This document shows, piece after piece, positions 7,794-14,176 of a DNA stretch of 19,182 bases. The notes beneath the pieces are model-generated. The model ran no database searches, was not told the DNA's origin, and was given only the letters and a program-made list of their open reading frames with translations. Both the position numbers and the translations under genes were made by a program. The stretch spans positions 285 through 19,466 of the forward strand of contig NZ_CAJTSC010000056.1 of NCBI RefSeq assembly GCF_910578895.1, given 5' to 3'. The stretch comes from an uncultured Bacteroides sp. (lineage in GTDB: Bacteria; Bacteroidota; Bacteroidia; Bacteroidales; Bacteroidaceae). Numbering within the stretch: the stretch's first letter is position 1; each line of letters begins with the position of its first letter.

Positions 7794-7826
7794 AGAGGAA
7801 ATTCGGTAAGAATATTCCTCTTTTTT
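7794..7826 (+). terminator. Terminator after tRNA-His
   Basis: AGAGGAA pairs with TTCCTCT, and the stem continues as ATTC with GAAT around a one-base bulge. It is followed by TTTTTT starting at 7821. Confidence 0.85.
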
Positions 7827-8008
7827 GTGTATAAGGTTTTATCCAAACTAAGAATCAATTCTTTCCATTTCCAATCACCTTATGAAGCCTAAAACAATAT
7901 CATACACACAGCCATATCGCTGCGCTCTGCTGCAAAACGAGCAATCGCCAAGGGTAAATTACTGCAACTGTGATACACAATCAATAAATATGTTTCTTAT
8001 CACAACGG
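7827..8008. other. Intergenic region between tRNA-His and the minus-strand operon
   Basis: No gene, clear terminator for the incoming operon, or duplicate of the tRNA 3' end was recognised. It marks the border between the conserved housekeeping block and the accessory genes. Confidence 0.4.
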
Positions 8009-8461
8009 CTATTTCCTTTTGTTGAATTTCTCTTTTGCATATTCATAAGATTCGAGGATATATGGCTTCAATGATTCAAAAGTCGTTTCGGATGGGCTCA
8101 AAGCGCAAATCCACCCCATCCACGCATAGACCGGATGCGGCATAATGACATTCTTTGCAGTAAAGTTATATGGCATATCCACAATACTGCCTTTGCATGG
8201 ACGTTTGGGCAATTCTCCGAACAAAGTGCGGAATGTCTGTTTTCGGACACCTATATTCACTCGCCACGCTCCCTCACGGTATAGTCTGGAAGCTCGGTCA
8301 TTGTCTCCATCCTTTTCTTTGATTGTCAAGACATATACGCCACGTTTCAGTACGCTACTGGGATTATAGAAAATACCACGCTCGCCCCAGCTACGAACTT
8401 CGACAACTCCTTCAAGGTTGTCAAGGCAATATTTCAGAATGTTGTCAGGTGTAATAGCCAT
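8009..8461 (-). CDS. DUF6194 family protein
   Basis: This 150-residue cytoplasmic protein has no signal peptide or membrane segment. It matches my recollection of DUF6194: an early WGE (25-27), FYNP (31-34), the block TIKEKDGDNDRASRL (46-60), a central NIGV-like strand, and a late HPVYAWMGW segment (about 109-117) followed by a Ser/Glu-rich helix. The family is uncharacterised, so no function is assigned. It is the last gene of a four-gene minus-strand operon, 7 bp after the UDG-like gene. Small proteins of this type often stand alone in actinobacteria, so its presence here may reflect horizontal transfer, which is inference. Confidence 0.75.
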   Translation of the reverse strand: MAITPDNILKYCLDNLEGVVEVRSWGERGIFYNPSSVLKRGVYVLTIKEKDGDNDRASRLYREGAWRVNIGVRKQTFRTLFGELPKRPCKGSIVDMPYNFTAKNVIMPHPVYAWMGWICALSPSETTFESLKPYILESYEYAKEKFNKRK

Positions 8462-8468
8462 ATTGTAA

Positions 8469-9068
8469 TCATGATTCTTTAATTAACCGGTGCATCGTTG
8501 CAATATCCTCCGATGCCATTTCGAATTTTGATTTCTCAATCAGGATGTTTTGCCCCGTCATTATATAGGATGGAAGGATACGAATACCGTTGTATAAAAT
8601 CTCGGTATTGCGCAATTTATAGGTAGATATGCTTGGGACAGCATTCTTCCCGGTCGCCTTCTTGCTTATCATATTAAAGGCTTTCTTTGCCACATCCCCC
8701 ATAAGCATAATGACCCTGACATTGGGAAACAATGCAAGTTCTCTTTCCAGATAAGGCAGATTTTCCTCTATGTTCTCTTTTGAAACGGCATATTCGGTTT
8801 TGGGCATCTTAACAGCATTGGTGATGTAAATCCCTTTGTTCAGGATATCCGGTGCGGAATTCACCTCTATCCCGGCTTTTCGGAACAATGGAATTGTCGT
8901 TGACATATATGCGGCATCCGGCTTTCCATAGAAATCATCTTCCGGGCATGAGGGGACAACCTCATTTATCATGATTGCCCGTATGATTTCCGGATTAACC
9001 TCTACATTGTTGAAGTGCATATCTGTTTCCCTTTCGGATAATCGCCGTAGTTGTTCCTCGATATTCAT
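8469..9068 (-). CDS. Uracil-DNA glycosylase superfamily protein
   Basis: This is a 199-residue protein. INEVVPSCPEDDFYGKP (about 34-50) occupies the place of the family 4/5 UDG motif A (canonical GEAPG-x-ED). YITNAVKMPKTEY (about 81-93) resembles the TNxVK strand, and VRVIMLMGDVAKKAF (117-131) the hydrophobic strand and turn before the C-terminal motif. I see no clear C-terminal HPS-type loop, with SYIMTGQN (about 168-175) in its approximate place. The four iron-sulfur Cys ligands of family 4 enzymes are missing (one Cys in total). It is therefore a divergent superfamily member, possibly with altered substrate or no glycosylase activity. It starts 4 bp after the tautomerase gene and is presumably translated from the same mRNA. 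Confidence 0.7.
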   Translation of the reverse strand: MNIEEQLRRLSERETDMHFNNVEVNPEIIRAIMINEVVPSCPEDDFYGKPDAAYMSTTIPLFRKAGIEVNSAPDILNKGIYITNAVKMPKTEYAVSKENIEENLPYLERELALFPNVRVIMLMGDVAKKAFNMISKKATGKNAVPSISTYKLRNTEILYNGIRILPSYIMTGQNILIEKSKFEMASEDIATMHRLIKES

Positions 9069-9072
9069 AATA

Positions 9073-9273
9073 CTATCCTTTATAGCTACGTTTTATTTCG
9101 TCAATCGACTTGCCGCCGATGCCGAAGTTCTCATCCGGCAATTCCTTGATGGTTACGGTGAAGAACTGCGCCGGGATATGGGTTATTTCGGCGGCTGTTG
9201 CTGTCAGCCGCTCAATAAGTTCTTTCTTTTGTTCGGAGGTCAATGCTCCGCTTTCAACTGATATGTATGGCAT
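9073..9273 (-). CDS. 4-oxalocrotonate tautomerase-like protein
   Basis: This 66-residue protein starts MPYISVE, leaving Pro as the N-terminal residue after Met removal, which is the catalytic base of 4-oxalocrotonate tautomerases. The pattern of alternating strand, helix (about 12-30) and second strand (VTIKEL), then NFGIGGKSIDEIK, fits the short hexameric 4-OT/DmpI form. The usual Arg near position 11 is not evident, so the substrate is uncertain. It is the second gene of the operon, 29 bp after the SnoaL-like gene and 4 bp before the UDG-like gene. Confidence 0.85.
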   Translation of the reverse strand: MPYISVESGALTSEQKKELIERLTATAAEITHIPAQFFTVTIKELPDENFGIGGKSIDEIKRSYKG

Positions 9274-9302
9274 TATAAAAGTGTTTTAGCGTTACAAAAC
9301 GT

Positions 9303-9656
9303 CTATTCGATTGGAAGATTGTGTTGCTTCAAGAAACTAAGCTTGTCCCAGTAGCCCCTCTGATATACAATAAGATTGTTTTTGATATGGAAGAAGCCGC
9401 AACCACGCAACCCCAATGGGTCTTTCCATTCCAATATAGCCCATTCTCCATCTTCAAAAACATTTTCAACAATACAAACCATTTTAGCCGTTGCGAACTC
9501 CCCGGCAAACATCCGGCGTATGGCTTCTTTTCCCGCCACGGGAGCGTTCGCCACCTGATGGTTTACGGCATCGTCCGCATATAGCGCGGCGATTCCCTCC
9601 ACGTCGGACGCGTTGAAACAATCAATCCATTTCTCCAGTACTTCTTTCGGTGTCAT
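9303..9656 (-). CDS. NTF2/SnoaL-like domain protein
   Basis: This 117-residue single-domain protein has the SnoaL-like fold signature: an N-terminal helix with WIDCFNASDVEGIAALYADDA (in 11-31), then HQVANAPVAGKEAIRRMF, and strands ending in a GFFHI...YQRGYWDKLSF segment (about 87-108). Such proteins are cone-shaped barrels that act as small-molecule enzymes or binding proteins, and their ligands cannot be predicted from this sequence. It is the first gene of the minus-strand operon with the tautomerase, UDG-like and DUF6194 genes. The leader is about 150 nt if the -7 box at 9807-9814 is used. Confidence 0.85.
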   Translation of the reverse strand: MTPKEVLEKWIDCFNASDVEGIAALYADDAVNHQVANAPVAGKEAIRRMFAGEFATAKMVCIVENVFEDGEWAILEWKDPLGLRGCGFFHIKNNLIVYQRGYWDKLSFLKQHNLPIE

Positions 9657-9806
9657 TTGATGTTACATTTTTAAATGGGAATAAATCTTGCACTCGCTTA
9701 CATCCTCCTGCATCAAATGTGAAAGGCTCTCAGGTTTTCAAGTTACAAGATGAGCATAACGCTTCTTTTTTCTTATGTCTTGGGAAGAGTCGCCCCTATC
9801 CGAATG

Positions 9807-9814
9807 CAAAATTA
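9807..9814 (-). promoter_or_regulatory. Possible promoter of the SnoaL-tautomerase operon
   Basis: On the minus strand this reads TAATTTTG, matching TAnnTTTG. No good -33 box is seen, and the leader would be long (about 145 nt). It lies directly after the stop of the upstream hypothetical gene. Confidence 0.35.
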
Positions 9815-9819
9815 GTTAT

Positions 9820-10278
9820 TTATTGATGTTTTGCATGATGTGGTACGGTTTTATTCCTTTTGTCAATAAACTCTTGCTTGCCGACAAAATGTTGAATACC
9901 TAACACTCCACCGTTAAATTCAAAGACAGTCGAATCGTTATAGACAATCAAACACTCGTTGGCATTTAAGCTGTCCTGCTGTTCAAGGGTGAGGGGCTGG
10001 TCATACAACCGGAATGAATACATCCCCATTCCTACCCGTCGGAATCGGAACTTTGTATAATCTTTCAGTTGATAATTATCTATTTCCATTCCTATACATC
10101 CTGCATCATCCAAATGCTTCCTTAATATTTTCAGAAATATATCATCTAAATAATCTGCTTGTGGCATATATTCATCTTCACCAAATTCAATAACGAGCTG
10201 ATTGCTGTCAGGTAACATAAGACGGTCATATTTTGCGATATTTCTCATCCAATCACCATCCATGTTATCAGATGCCAT
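9820..10278 (-). CDS. Hypothetical protein, probably the C-terminal part of a frameshifted gene
   Basis: This ORF of 152 residues is not recognised. It is soluble and acidic in its first half (a DEYMPQADYLDDIF stretch), has mixed strands later, and no membrane segment. Its ATG at 10278 is immediately preceded by an in-frame TGA, so it cannot extend upstream. A second ORF (10245-10415) with a membrane anchor or signal sequence overlaps it in the -1 frame by 34 bases. Joining the two would give a normal exported or anchored protein of roughly 195 residues. Either a 1-base deletion broke an ancestral gene, or the two are translated as overlapping cistrons. Codon use is like its neighbours. Confidence 0.6.
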   Translation of the reverse strand: MASDNMDGDWMRNIAKYDRLMLPDSNQLVIEFGEDEYMPQADYLDDIFLKILRKHLDDAGCIGMEIDNYQLKDYTKFRFRRVGMGMYSFRLYDQPLTLEQQDSLNANECLIVYNDSTVFEFNGGVLGIQHFVGKQEFIDKRNKTVPHHAKHQ

Positions 10279-10415
10279 TCATTCGCGCTTAACGAAGCAC
10301 TTAAAAGTACGAACAGCCATATTGTAACTGCAAATACCGACACATGTCGCATAATCCGCAAAAATGCCGTCCGTTTACTCACAGGCTGATTTGTTCTGTT
10401 ATCTACTGCTTCCAT
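10245..10415 (-). CDS. Short membrane-anchor/signal-peptide ORF overlapping the next gene
   Basis: This is a 56-residue ORF starting MEAVDNRTN. It has a basic segment (SKRTAFLRIMRH, about 13-24), then a hydrophobic stretch VFAVTIWLFVLLSASLSA (about 27-44) typical of a signal anchor or cleavable signal peptide. Only about 12 residues follow before the stop. A signal sequence with no mature domain suggests that its true continuation is the overlapping ORF 9820-10278 in another frame. It begins 12 bp after a small Cys-containing ORF on the same strand, as expected for an operon. Confidence 0.5.
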   Translation of the reverse strand: MEAVDNRTNQPVSKRTAFLRIMRHVSVFAVTIWLFVLLSASLSANEWHLITWMVIG

Positions 10416-10427
10416 CCCCACTATATT

Positions 10428-10598
10428 TTAGAGAGCATCAAACGAAATGTGCCATTGCTCGGCATATTCTTTGATTTTATAACGGCACCGAGAGAATCTA
10501 TCGAAGTAATGGACTTCGAAATGTAAGCAAGCAGAGCCACATTTATAACATGGCAAACTATCAGTAATATTTTCAGCCATTTCTTCATATGCCAGCAT
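10428..10598 (-). CDS. Small Cys-containing hypothetical protein
   Basis: This putative 56-residue protein contains a CYKCGSAC segment (CxxC plus two further Cys around residues 17-24 and 37), suggesting a small zinc-ribbon-like fold. The family is not recognised. Codon use looks like real Bacteroides coding sequence. A -7 box at 10617-10624 would place transcription about 15 bp before the chosen ATG (10598), and a second in-frame ATG lies at 10580. A longer reading frame from 10661 runs through a terminator and is not favoured. It is followed 12 bp later by the membrane-anchor ORF. Confidence 0.45.
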   Translation of the reverse strand: MLAYEEMAENITDSLPCYKCGSACLHFEVHYFDRFSRCRYKIKEYAEQWHISFDAL

Positions 10599-10616
10599 AT
10601 TCAATATATACGATAA

Positions 10617-10624
10617 CAAAATTA
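10617..10624 (-). promoter_or_regulatory. Putative promoter of the small minus-strand ORFs
   Basis: On the minus strand this reads TAATTTTG, a TAnnTTTG match. It overlaps the T tract of the terminator of the aspartyl-protease gene, so one unit ends as the next begins. A T-rich segment about 19 bp upstream, in the hairpin loop, could serve as -33. Confidence 0.4.
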
Positions 10625-10656
10625 CAAAAAAGAAGGTGTCTGAAAAGGACGCCTTC
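10624..10656 (-). terminator. Terminator of the aspartyl-protease gene
   Basis: On the minus strand GAAGGCGTC pairs with GACACCTTC (9 bp with one G-T pair) across a CTTTTCA loop, followed by TTTTTT. It lies about 85 bp after the stop of the gene at 10741-12027. Confidence 0.85.
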
Positions 10657-10740
10657 TGCACTTCAAATAGCAGCTTTTATCCGTTTCCCGCCGCCGGATG
10701 AAGCAACAACATACATTACGCCGCTCTGATACAACCACCA

Positions 10741-12027
10741 TCATTCCCCACGTATAAACATATCCCGATAGTTAATCACCAGCCGTTTGAATGACAACAC
10801 GAAATCCGCTCCCAATGAACCCGAAAACAAATGGCTGTCGGATTCCGTACCCTTGATGACCTCCGTATCATGCAATGTTACGGCAGAACCCGCCGCCTCG
10901 AAGCAGAATCGCGGCAATGTCACTGCTTTTGTCTGCGATATTCCGCCAAAGCCTCCGCGGGAAGTCGTATGTTCCGCGAGTCCCTCGATGGCATCGGGAA
11001 ATGTTCTTGCAAACTTGTTCCCCAAATCAGACTTTACGTTTCCCGTGTCAAAAATCAAATCAAAAGGTTGTCCGTCATAACTGATCCGCACTTGAGGCAC
11101 ATTTGATGACAGATACATATTCGGTTCGCCGTCAGACGGTTTTTGCGGAAAAACGAACTTGCCGGCTTCATTGTCTATGATTATCTCCTTCGCATCCCTG
11201 ATAAAGTGATAGCCAAGCACCCCGTCAAAAGCAAATACCGAATCCGTTTCGTTGTCGGGAGGTGTAACCATGAAGACGGGATTATGATACACCAGTTCTC
11301 CTATCTTCAGCGAATCTGCCGTGGCAAGTTTTACAAAACCTATCTCCATGCCCGATATGGGTATCGAATCCGCCACAATCTTCAGACCTGCTTCTTCCGC
11401 ATACTTTTCCGAAACGAAATTGCCGAACGAACAGCCTGTATCGAAAATATAGTTTTTCGTCATGCCATTCACTTCCACCGGTATATGGACATGCTTGCCC
11501 CTTCCCGCCGTTTCCACGCTTAACGGCACCGTAACATCATGATCGGGACGTTCAAGATAAGGCTTTGGCACATGGGCAAGCGCCTTGCCTGCTTTTTCAA
11601 TAAACACCAGACTGTAAAGGGCTTCAAACGGCACGGATTCCTTGAGCGCATTGACCAAATCCTCCCCGACTTTTCCGGCTTGCCCGTACATCCCCAGATT
11701 CAAAAGATTCATGCCTTGCAAAGCTGCCGTTGCGATCGAGGTTTCCATCCCCATCTCATTTTGATGATGCAACAACAAGCTGTCGAGGGCGACAGCAGCA
11801 TCTTCCAGCCTGTTAAATCCGATACCCAATTGCGCATCTGCTATGAAACCAAGCATCTTCACGCTGACAGAGTCTTTCAGGTCCGGATATCCTTTCCTCA
11901 ATCGAAACAAATCCCCGCCATTGAGAAGTTCACCCATTTTCACATCCGCCTGCGTTTGCGGATAAGCAGAGCCGTAGCCCAACAAAAGGGCGACAAGGAG
12001 AGTTGAAAGTTTGTTTATAATTCTCAT
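10741..12027 (-). CDS. Exported retropepsin-like aspartyl protease with two DTG lobes
   Basis: A signal peptide (KLSTLLVALLLGYGSAYPQ, cleavage around residue 21-24) directs this 428-residue protein to the periplasm. Residues 30-150 are helical and may be TPR-like. Two tandem aspartyl-protease-type halves follow, each with the catalytic-type motif FDTG (195-198 and 326-329) and, downstream, a hydrophobic-Gly pattern (GVLGYHFI at 269-276 and GSLGADFV at 403-410). Most bacterial retropepsin-like proteins have one DTG and act as dimers. Two in one chain suggests an internal duplication giving a pepsin-like pseudo-dimer. Target unknown. It has its own promoter (12059-12066) and terminator and is divergent from the Crp-like genes. 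Confidence 0.85.
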   Translation of the reverse strand: MRIINKLSTLLVALLLGYGSAYPQTQADVKMGELLNGGDLFRLRKGYPDLKDSVSVKMLGFIADAQLGIGFNRLEDAAVALDSLLLHHQNEMGMETSIATAALQGMNLLNLGMYGQAGKVGEDLVNALKESVPFEALYSLVFIEKAGKALAHVPKPYLERPDHDVTVPLSVETAGRGKHVHIPVEVNGMTKNYIFDTGCSFGNFVSEKYAEEAGLKIVADSIPISGMEIGFVKLATADSLKIGELVYHNPVFMVTPPDNETDSVFAFDGVLGYHFIRDAKEIIIDNEAGKFVFPQKPSDGEPNMYLSSNVPQVRISYDGQPFDLIFDTGNVKSDLGNKFARTFPDAIEGLAEHTTSRGGFGGISQTKAVTLPRFCFEAAGSAVTLHDTEVIKGTESDSHLFSGSLGADFVLSFKRLVINYRDMFIRGE

Positions 12028-12058
12028 ACTGAATAAAATGATTGGATTAAACGTCGGG

Positions 12059-12066
12059 CAAATATA
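12059..12066 (-). promoter_or_regulatory. Promoter -7 box of the aspartyl-protease gene
   Basis: On the minus strand this reads TATATTTG, matching TAnnTTTG, about 32 bp before the start codon at 12027. The -33 region has no clear TTTG. Confidence 0.55.
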
Positions 12067-12153
12067 CGGAATAAAACATGAGAAGCCAGCAGTGCCCGAC
12101 TACAAAGCCATGCCTTTCTTCCCCCGGACTAAAGTTTTAACCGCAAAAAGACT

Positions 12154-12161
12154 TACCTTTG
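12154..12161 (+). promoter_or_regulatory. Promoter -7 box of the Crp-like gene pair
   Basis: TACCTTTG matches the consensus. The predicted leader is about 100 nt to the truncated Crp-like ORF at 12271. The -33 region is T-rich but lacks an exact TTTG. Confidence 0.55.
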
Positions 12162-12270
12162 CAGCCACGGACCTTGAAGCATTGGCAAAACATGCCGGCA
12201 CGATGCGGGACACGTTGCAGGCACAAGCCGCGAAGTTATTCTATATTTATGCAGCAATTGGTTTATAGTT

Positions 12271-12513
12271 ATGGACGATTTCAACTTACAATTCGCCAAC
12301 CATCCCAAATTAGAACAGCTAAAGCAGTTCATTCTGGGACATGGCACTTATGCCGAGCTTAAAAAGGGCGAACAATTCTCCACCCAAGACAAAGTGAACC
12401 GCCGGGGGGCTTATATTGAAAACGGCATGTTCAGATATACCCGCGCGGATGAAAGGGGAAAGAAACAATCAGCCGCATACGCCGCGGACTCGACAAATAG
12501 CTTGCCACAATGA
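12271..12513 (+). pseudogene. Truncated Crp/Fnr-like N-terminal fragment
   Basis: This 80-residue ORF aligns with the first third of the intact regulator next to it: both start M-x-x-FN and share the pattern KKG/KKD-x-F...G-x-F-x-YT...AYA/GYA. The family resemblance stops at about residue 69, after AYA. The rest of the cyclic-nucleotide-binding-like barrel and the whole helix-turn-helix are missing, replaced by ADSTNSLPQ and a stop. It is most likely the remnant of a tandem paralogue shortened by deletion. Its stop overlaps the next start (ATGA at 12510-12513), so it may still set translation of the intact gene by coupling. A functional short protein is possible but less likely. Confidence 0.65.
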
Positions 12514-13085
12514 AAGAATTCAATACATACCTCGACAATTTGGACTATTCCCGCATAAAGGATTTATTTGCGGAAAAAGGGATATTGCGCGCTTACCGCA
12601 AGAAAGACTTCTTTATCCGCCAGAACGAGGCGAAACGTTTTGCCGGATGGGTGAAAGAGGGCACGTTCCAATATACATACATTGATGAAGAGGGAGAGGA
12701 ACACATTGTAGGATATGCTTTTGCCAACGAATTCGTATGCGACTACTCTTCCTTCATGAAAGGCAGCCTGTCCCCGGTGAACATCCAAGCGTTGACAGAC
12801 TGCTCCGTCTATGAAATATCCCGCCATGACATCACGGAATATTGGGAAACAAGCATGGAAACCCAACGGTTCGGCAGGCATGTCGCCGAAAACCTGTATG
12901 AAATGGTGTATGCGCGATTGCTCGATTCGTATGGCAGCCCCGAAATGCGATACGGGAAATTGATGGAGCGTTGCCCCGGCTTGAAAGAAGCGGTTCCTTT
13001 GAAAAACATCGCTTCCTTCCTCGGGGTCACACCCGAAACAATCAGCCGCATACGGCGCAAGCTGGAGAAACAGCCGCTCTTTTAA
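12510..13085 (+). CDS. Crp/Fnr family transcriptional regulator
   Basis: This 191-residue protein has a cNMP-binding-like beta-roll (about 20-110, with GWVKEGTFQYTY and VGYAFANEFVCDY) and a C-terminal winged-helix DNA-binding region (about 145-191, with LKNIASFLGVTPETISRIRRKL). The conserved cAMP-contact RxS segment of E. coli Crp is not present, as is common in Bacteroidota members, so the effector is unknown. There is no Cys cluster for an FNR-type iron-sulfur site. The start overlaps the stop of the truncated paralogue. A terminator follows within 20 bp. Targets may include adjacent genes, but no operator can be assigned. Confidence 0.92.
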   Translation: MKEFNTYLDNLDYSRIKDLFAEKGILRAYRKKDFFIRQNEAKRFAGWVKEGTFQYTYIDEEGEEHIVGYAFANEFVCDYSSFMKGSLSPVNIQALTDCSVYEISRHDITEYWETSMETQRFGRHVAENLYEMVYARLLDSYGSPEMRYGKLMERCPGLKEAVPLKNIASFLGVTPETISRIRRKLEKQPLF

Positions 13086-13100
13086 CAACCATTATGCCGG

Positions 13101-13135
13101 GGTCTTGACAAATGTCAAGGCCTTTTTTATTTATT
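13101..13135 (+). terminator. Terminator after the Crp/Fnr gene
   Basis: GGTCTTGAC pairs with GTCAAGGCC (9 bp, one T-G pair) across an AAAT loop, followed by TTTTTTATTTATT. Confidence 0.9.
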
Positions 13136-13192
13136 CTCCCGTACTTTGCCGCTTCAAGAAACCGATGTACAATCACTTAAAACAACAACAAG

Positions 13193-13606
13193 ATGAAGAA
13201 GAAAACCATTTTCCGTGCGATGTTCCCCGTATTCATGGCCTGCACCCTCCTGTGCCTGGCAAATTGCAGCAACGACGATGCCCCTCTCCCGACCTTCACC
13301 CCCGAAGCCCTGAAGCAGACCACCTGGCAGGCGCAAAAGACAGTGTACGAAACCAAGGACAAGGTAGCATACACCGAGCCATCCATCCTTCAGTTTACCA
13401 ACGGCTCAAAAGGCGTTTACACCAAGATGAACGAAGAAGGCGAATATCAGTGGAACACGGATTTCACTTACCGGATAGACGGCAAAATCATCACGTTCGA
13501 CAACATGGCAGGTCCGTGGACGGTACTGGAATACACGGGAACGCGGCTCGTGATGCAAGCCTACAATCCCAACAGGATGGTGTGGACCTTGGAGAAGATG
13601 TATTGA
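13193..13606 (+). CDS. Small lipoprotein, lipocalin-like candidate
   Basis: This 137-residue protein begins with a basic start, a hydrophobic segment and a lipobox ending at Cys25 (CLANC). A Ser-Asn-Asp-Asp spacer follows, as in many surface-directed Bacteroides lipoproteins. The mature part (about 110 residues) is predicted beta-rich, with TTWQAQKTVYE, ILQFTNGSKGVYTK and TYRIDGKIITFD strands ending in RMVWTLEKMY. That pattern resembles small lipocalin-like lipoproteins of Bacteroides, but no exact family is recognised. The only promoter-like element upstream is GTACTTTG at 13141-13148, a poor match. The stop codon lies inside the first unit of the 23-bp direct-repeat array. Confidence 0.85.
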   Translation: MKKKTIFRAMFPVFMACTLLCLANCSNDDAPLPTFTPEALKQTTWQAQKTVYETKDKVAYTEPSILQFTNGSKGVYTKMNEEGEYQWNTDFTYRIDGKIITFDNMAGPWTVLEYTGTRLVMQAYNPNRMVWTLEKMY

Positions 13607-13714
13607 CGACCCGAAAACAAACGTATTGACGACCTGAAAACAGATGTATTGACAACCCGAAAACGGATGTATTGACGACCTGAAAACAGACGTATTGACA
13701 ACCTGAAAAACAAC
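13600..13714. repeat. Five-copy tandem array of a 23-bp direct repeat
   Basis: Units start at 13600, 13623, 13646, 13669 and 13692. Each begins GTATTGAC, continues (A/G)ACC or (A/G)ACCT, then GAAAACA/GAAAACG, and ends A(A/G)(A/C/T)-like, with a few substitutions between copies. The array starts in the last codon of the upstream lipoprotein gene (its TGA stop is in unit 1) and ends 4 bp before the next ATG. The 23-bp period matches the second array at 14177-14475, though the sequences differ apart from a TTGACG-like core. Confidence 0.9.
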
Positions 13715-13718
13715 GAAC

Positions 13719-14123
13719 ATGAAGATTCCTGCAATCCCCCTTTTCTGCCTGCTGATGGCGGCCTGCACGCAGACGCAACCCTCCCGCCGGGCAAACGGCT
13801 GGTACTACGTGACGCCGCACGCCACAGACAGCCTTTCGCAAACACCCTTCCTCACCGTGGAGGATTTCGACACCTTGCGTCTGGAAACGGACGCTTCCGG
13901 GCGCAAGGCCATCACCGGCGTTCTCCTCCGCGACAAATTGCCCGTATGGAGGGAAGCCACAAGGAAGAGCGTGGGAAAGCGCATCGCCTTCGTCTTCAAC
14001 GACACGGTGATAACCGCCCCTCAGGTCAATGTCCCCTTGGAAAGCGGACATTTCCAGATTTCCAATCCGCACGGATATGATTTGGAGCGTATCTTCAGGG
14101 AGCTGCAAAAAGAGAAGAAATGA
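13719..14123 (+). CDS. Lipoprotein with a SecD P1-head-like domain
   Basis: This 134-residue protein has a short signal sequence and a lipobox LMAAC (Cys16). The mature part resembles the P1 head subdomain of SecD: FLTVEDFDTLRLETDASGRKA (in 44-64), a central helix around LPVWREATRKSVGKR (74-88), then IAFVFNDTVITAPQVNVPL (89-107) and a FQISN strand (111-115). In SecDF this part lies in the periplasm and helps pull translocating proteins. Here it stands alone on a lipid anchor, without the transmembrane domains, so a role in secretion is not implied. The gene is flanked by the two 23-bp repeat arrays and has no recognisable -7 box of its own. It may be transcribed with the preceding lipoprotein gene. 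Confidence 0.75.
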   Translation: MKIPAIPLFCLLMAACTQTQPSRRANGWYYVTPHATDSLSQTPFLTVEDFDTLRLETDASGRKAITGVLLRDKLPVWREATRKSVGKRIAFVFNDTVITAPQVNVPLESGHFQISNPHGYDLERIFRELQKEKK

Positions 14124-14176
14124 CACGAAACCGTCATGGCAAGGCTTCAACGAAGCATGGATGCGGCTGATGACCG

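Noticed and set aside
7711..8008. tRNA-His as the attachment site of a mobile island
   Set aside because: No copy of the tRNA 3' end was found elsewhere in the window, and no integrase is present. It remains only a suggestion from position.
12011..12268. Plus-strand ORF of 85 codons before the Crp-like genes
   Set aside because: It overlaps the protease gene start and contains both the minus-strand and plus-strand -7 boxes. No conserved pattern is seen.
13105..13629. Plus-strand ORF of 174 codons across the lipoprotein gene
   Set aside because: It begins in a terminator, is in a different frame from a good lipoprotein gene, and has shadow-like composition rich in His, Arg and Pro.
13491..14150. 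Minus-strand ORFs with repeated Phe/Val/Ser segments
   Set aside because: The repeats come from reading the 23-bp direct-repeat array in antisense, and the rest is antisense to the SecD-like lipoprotein.
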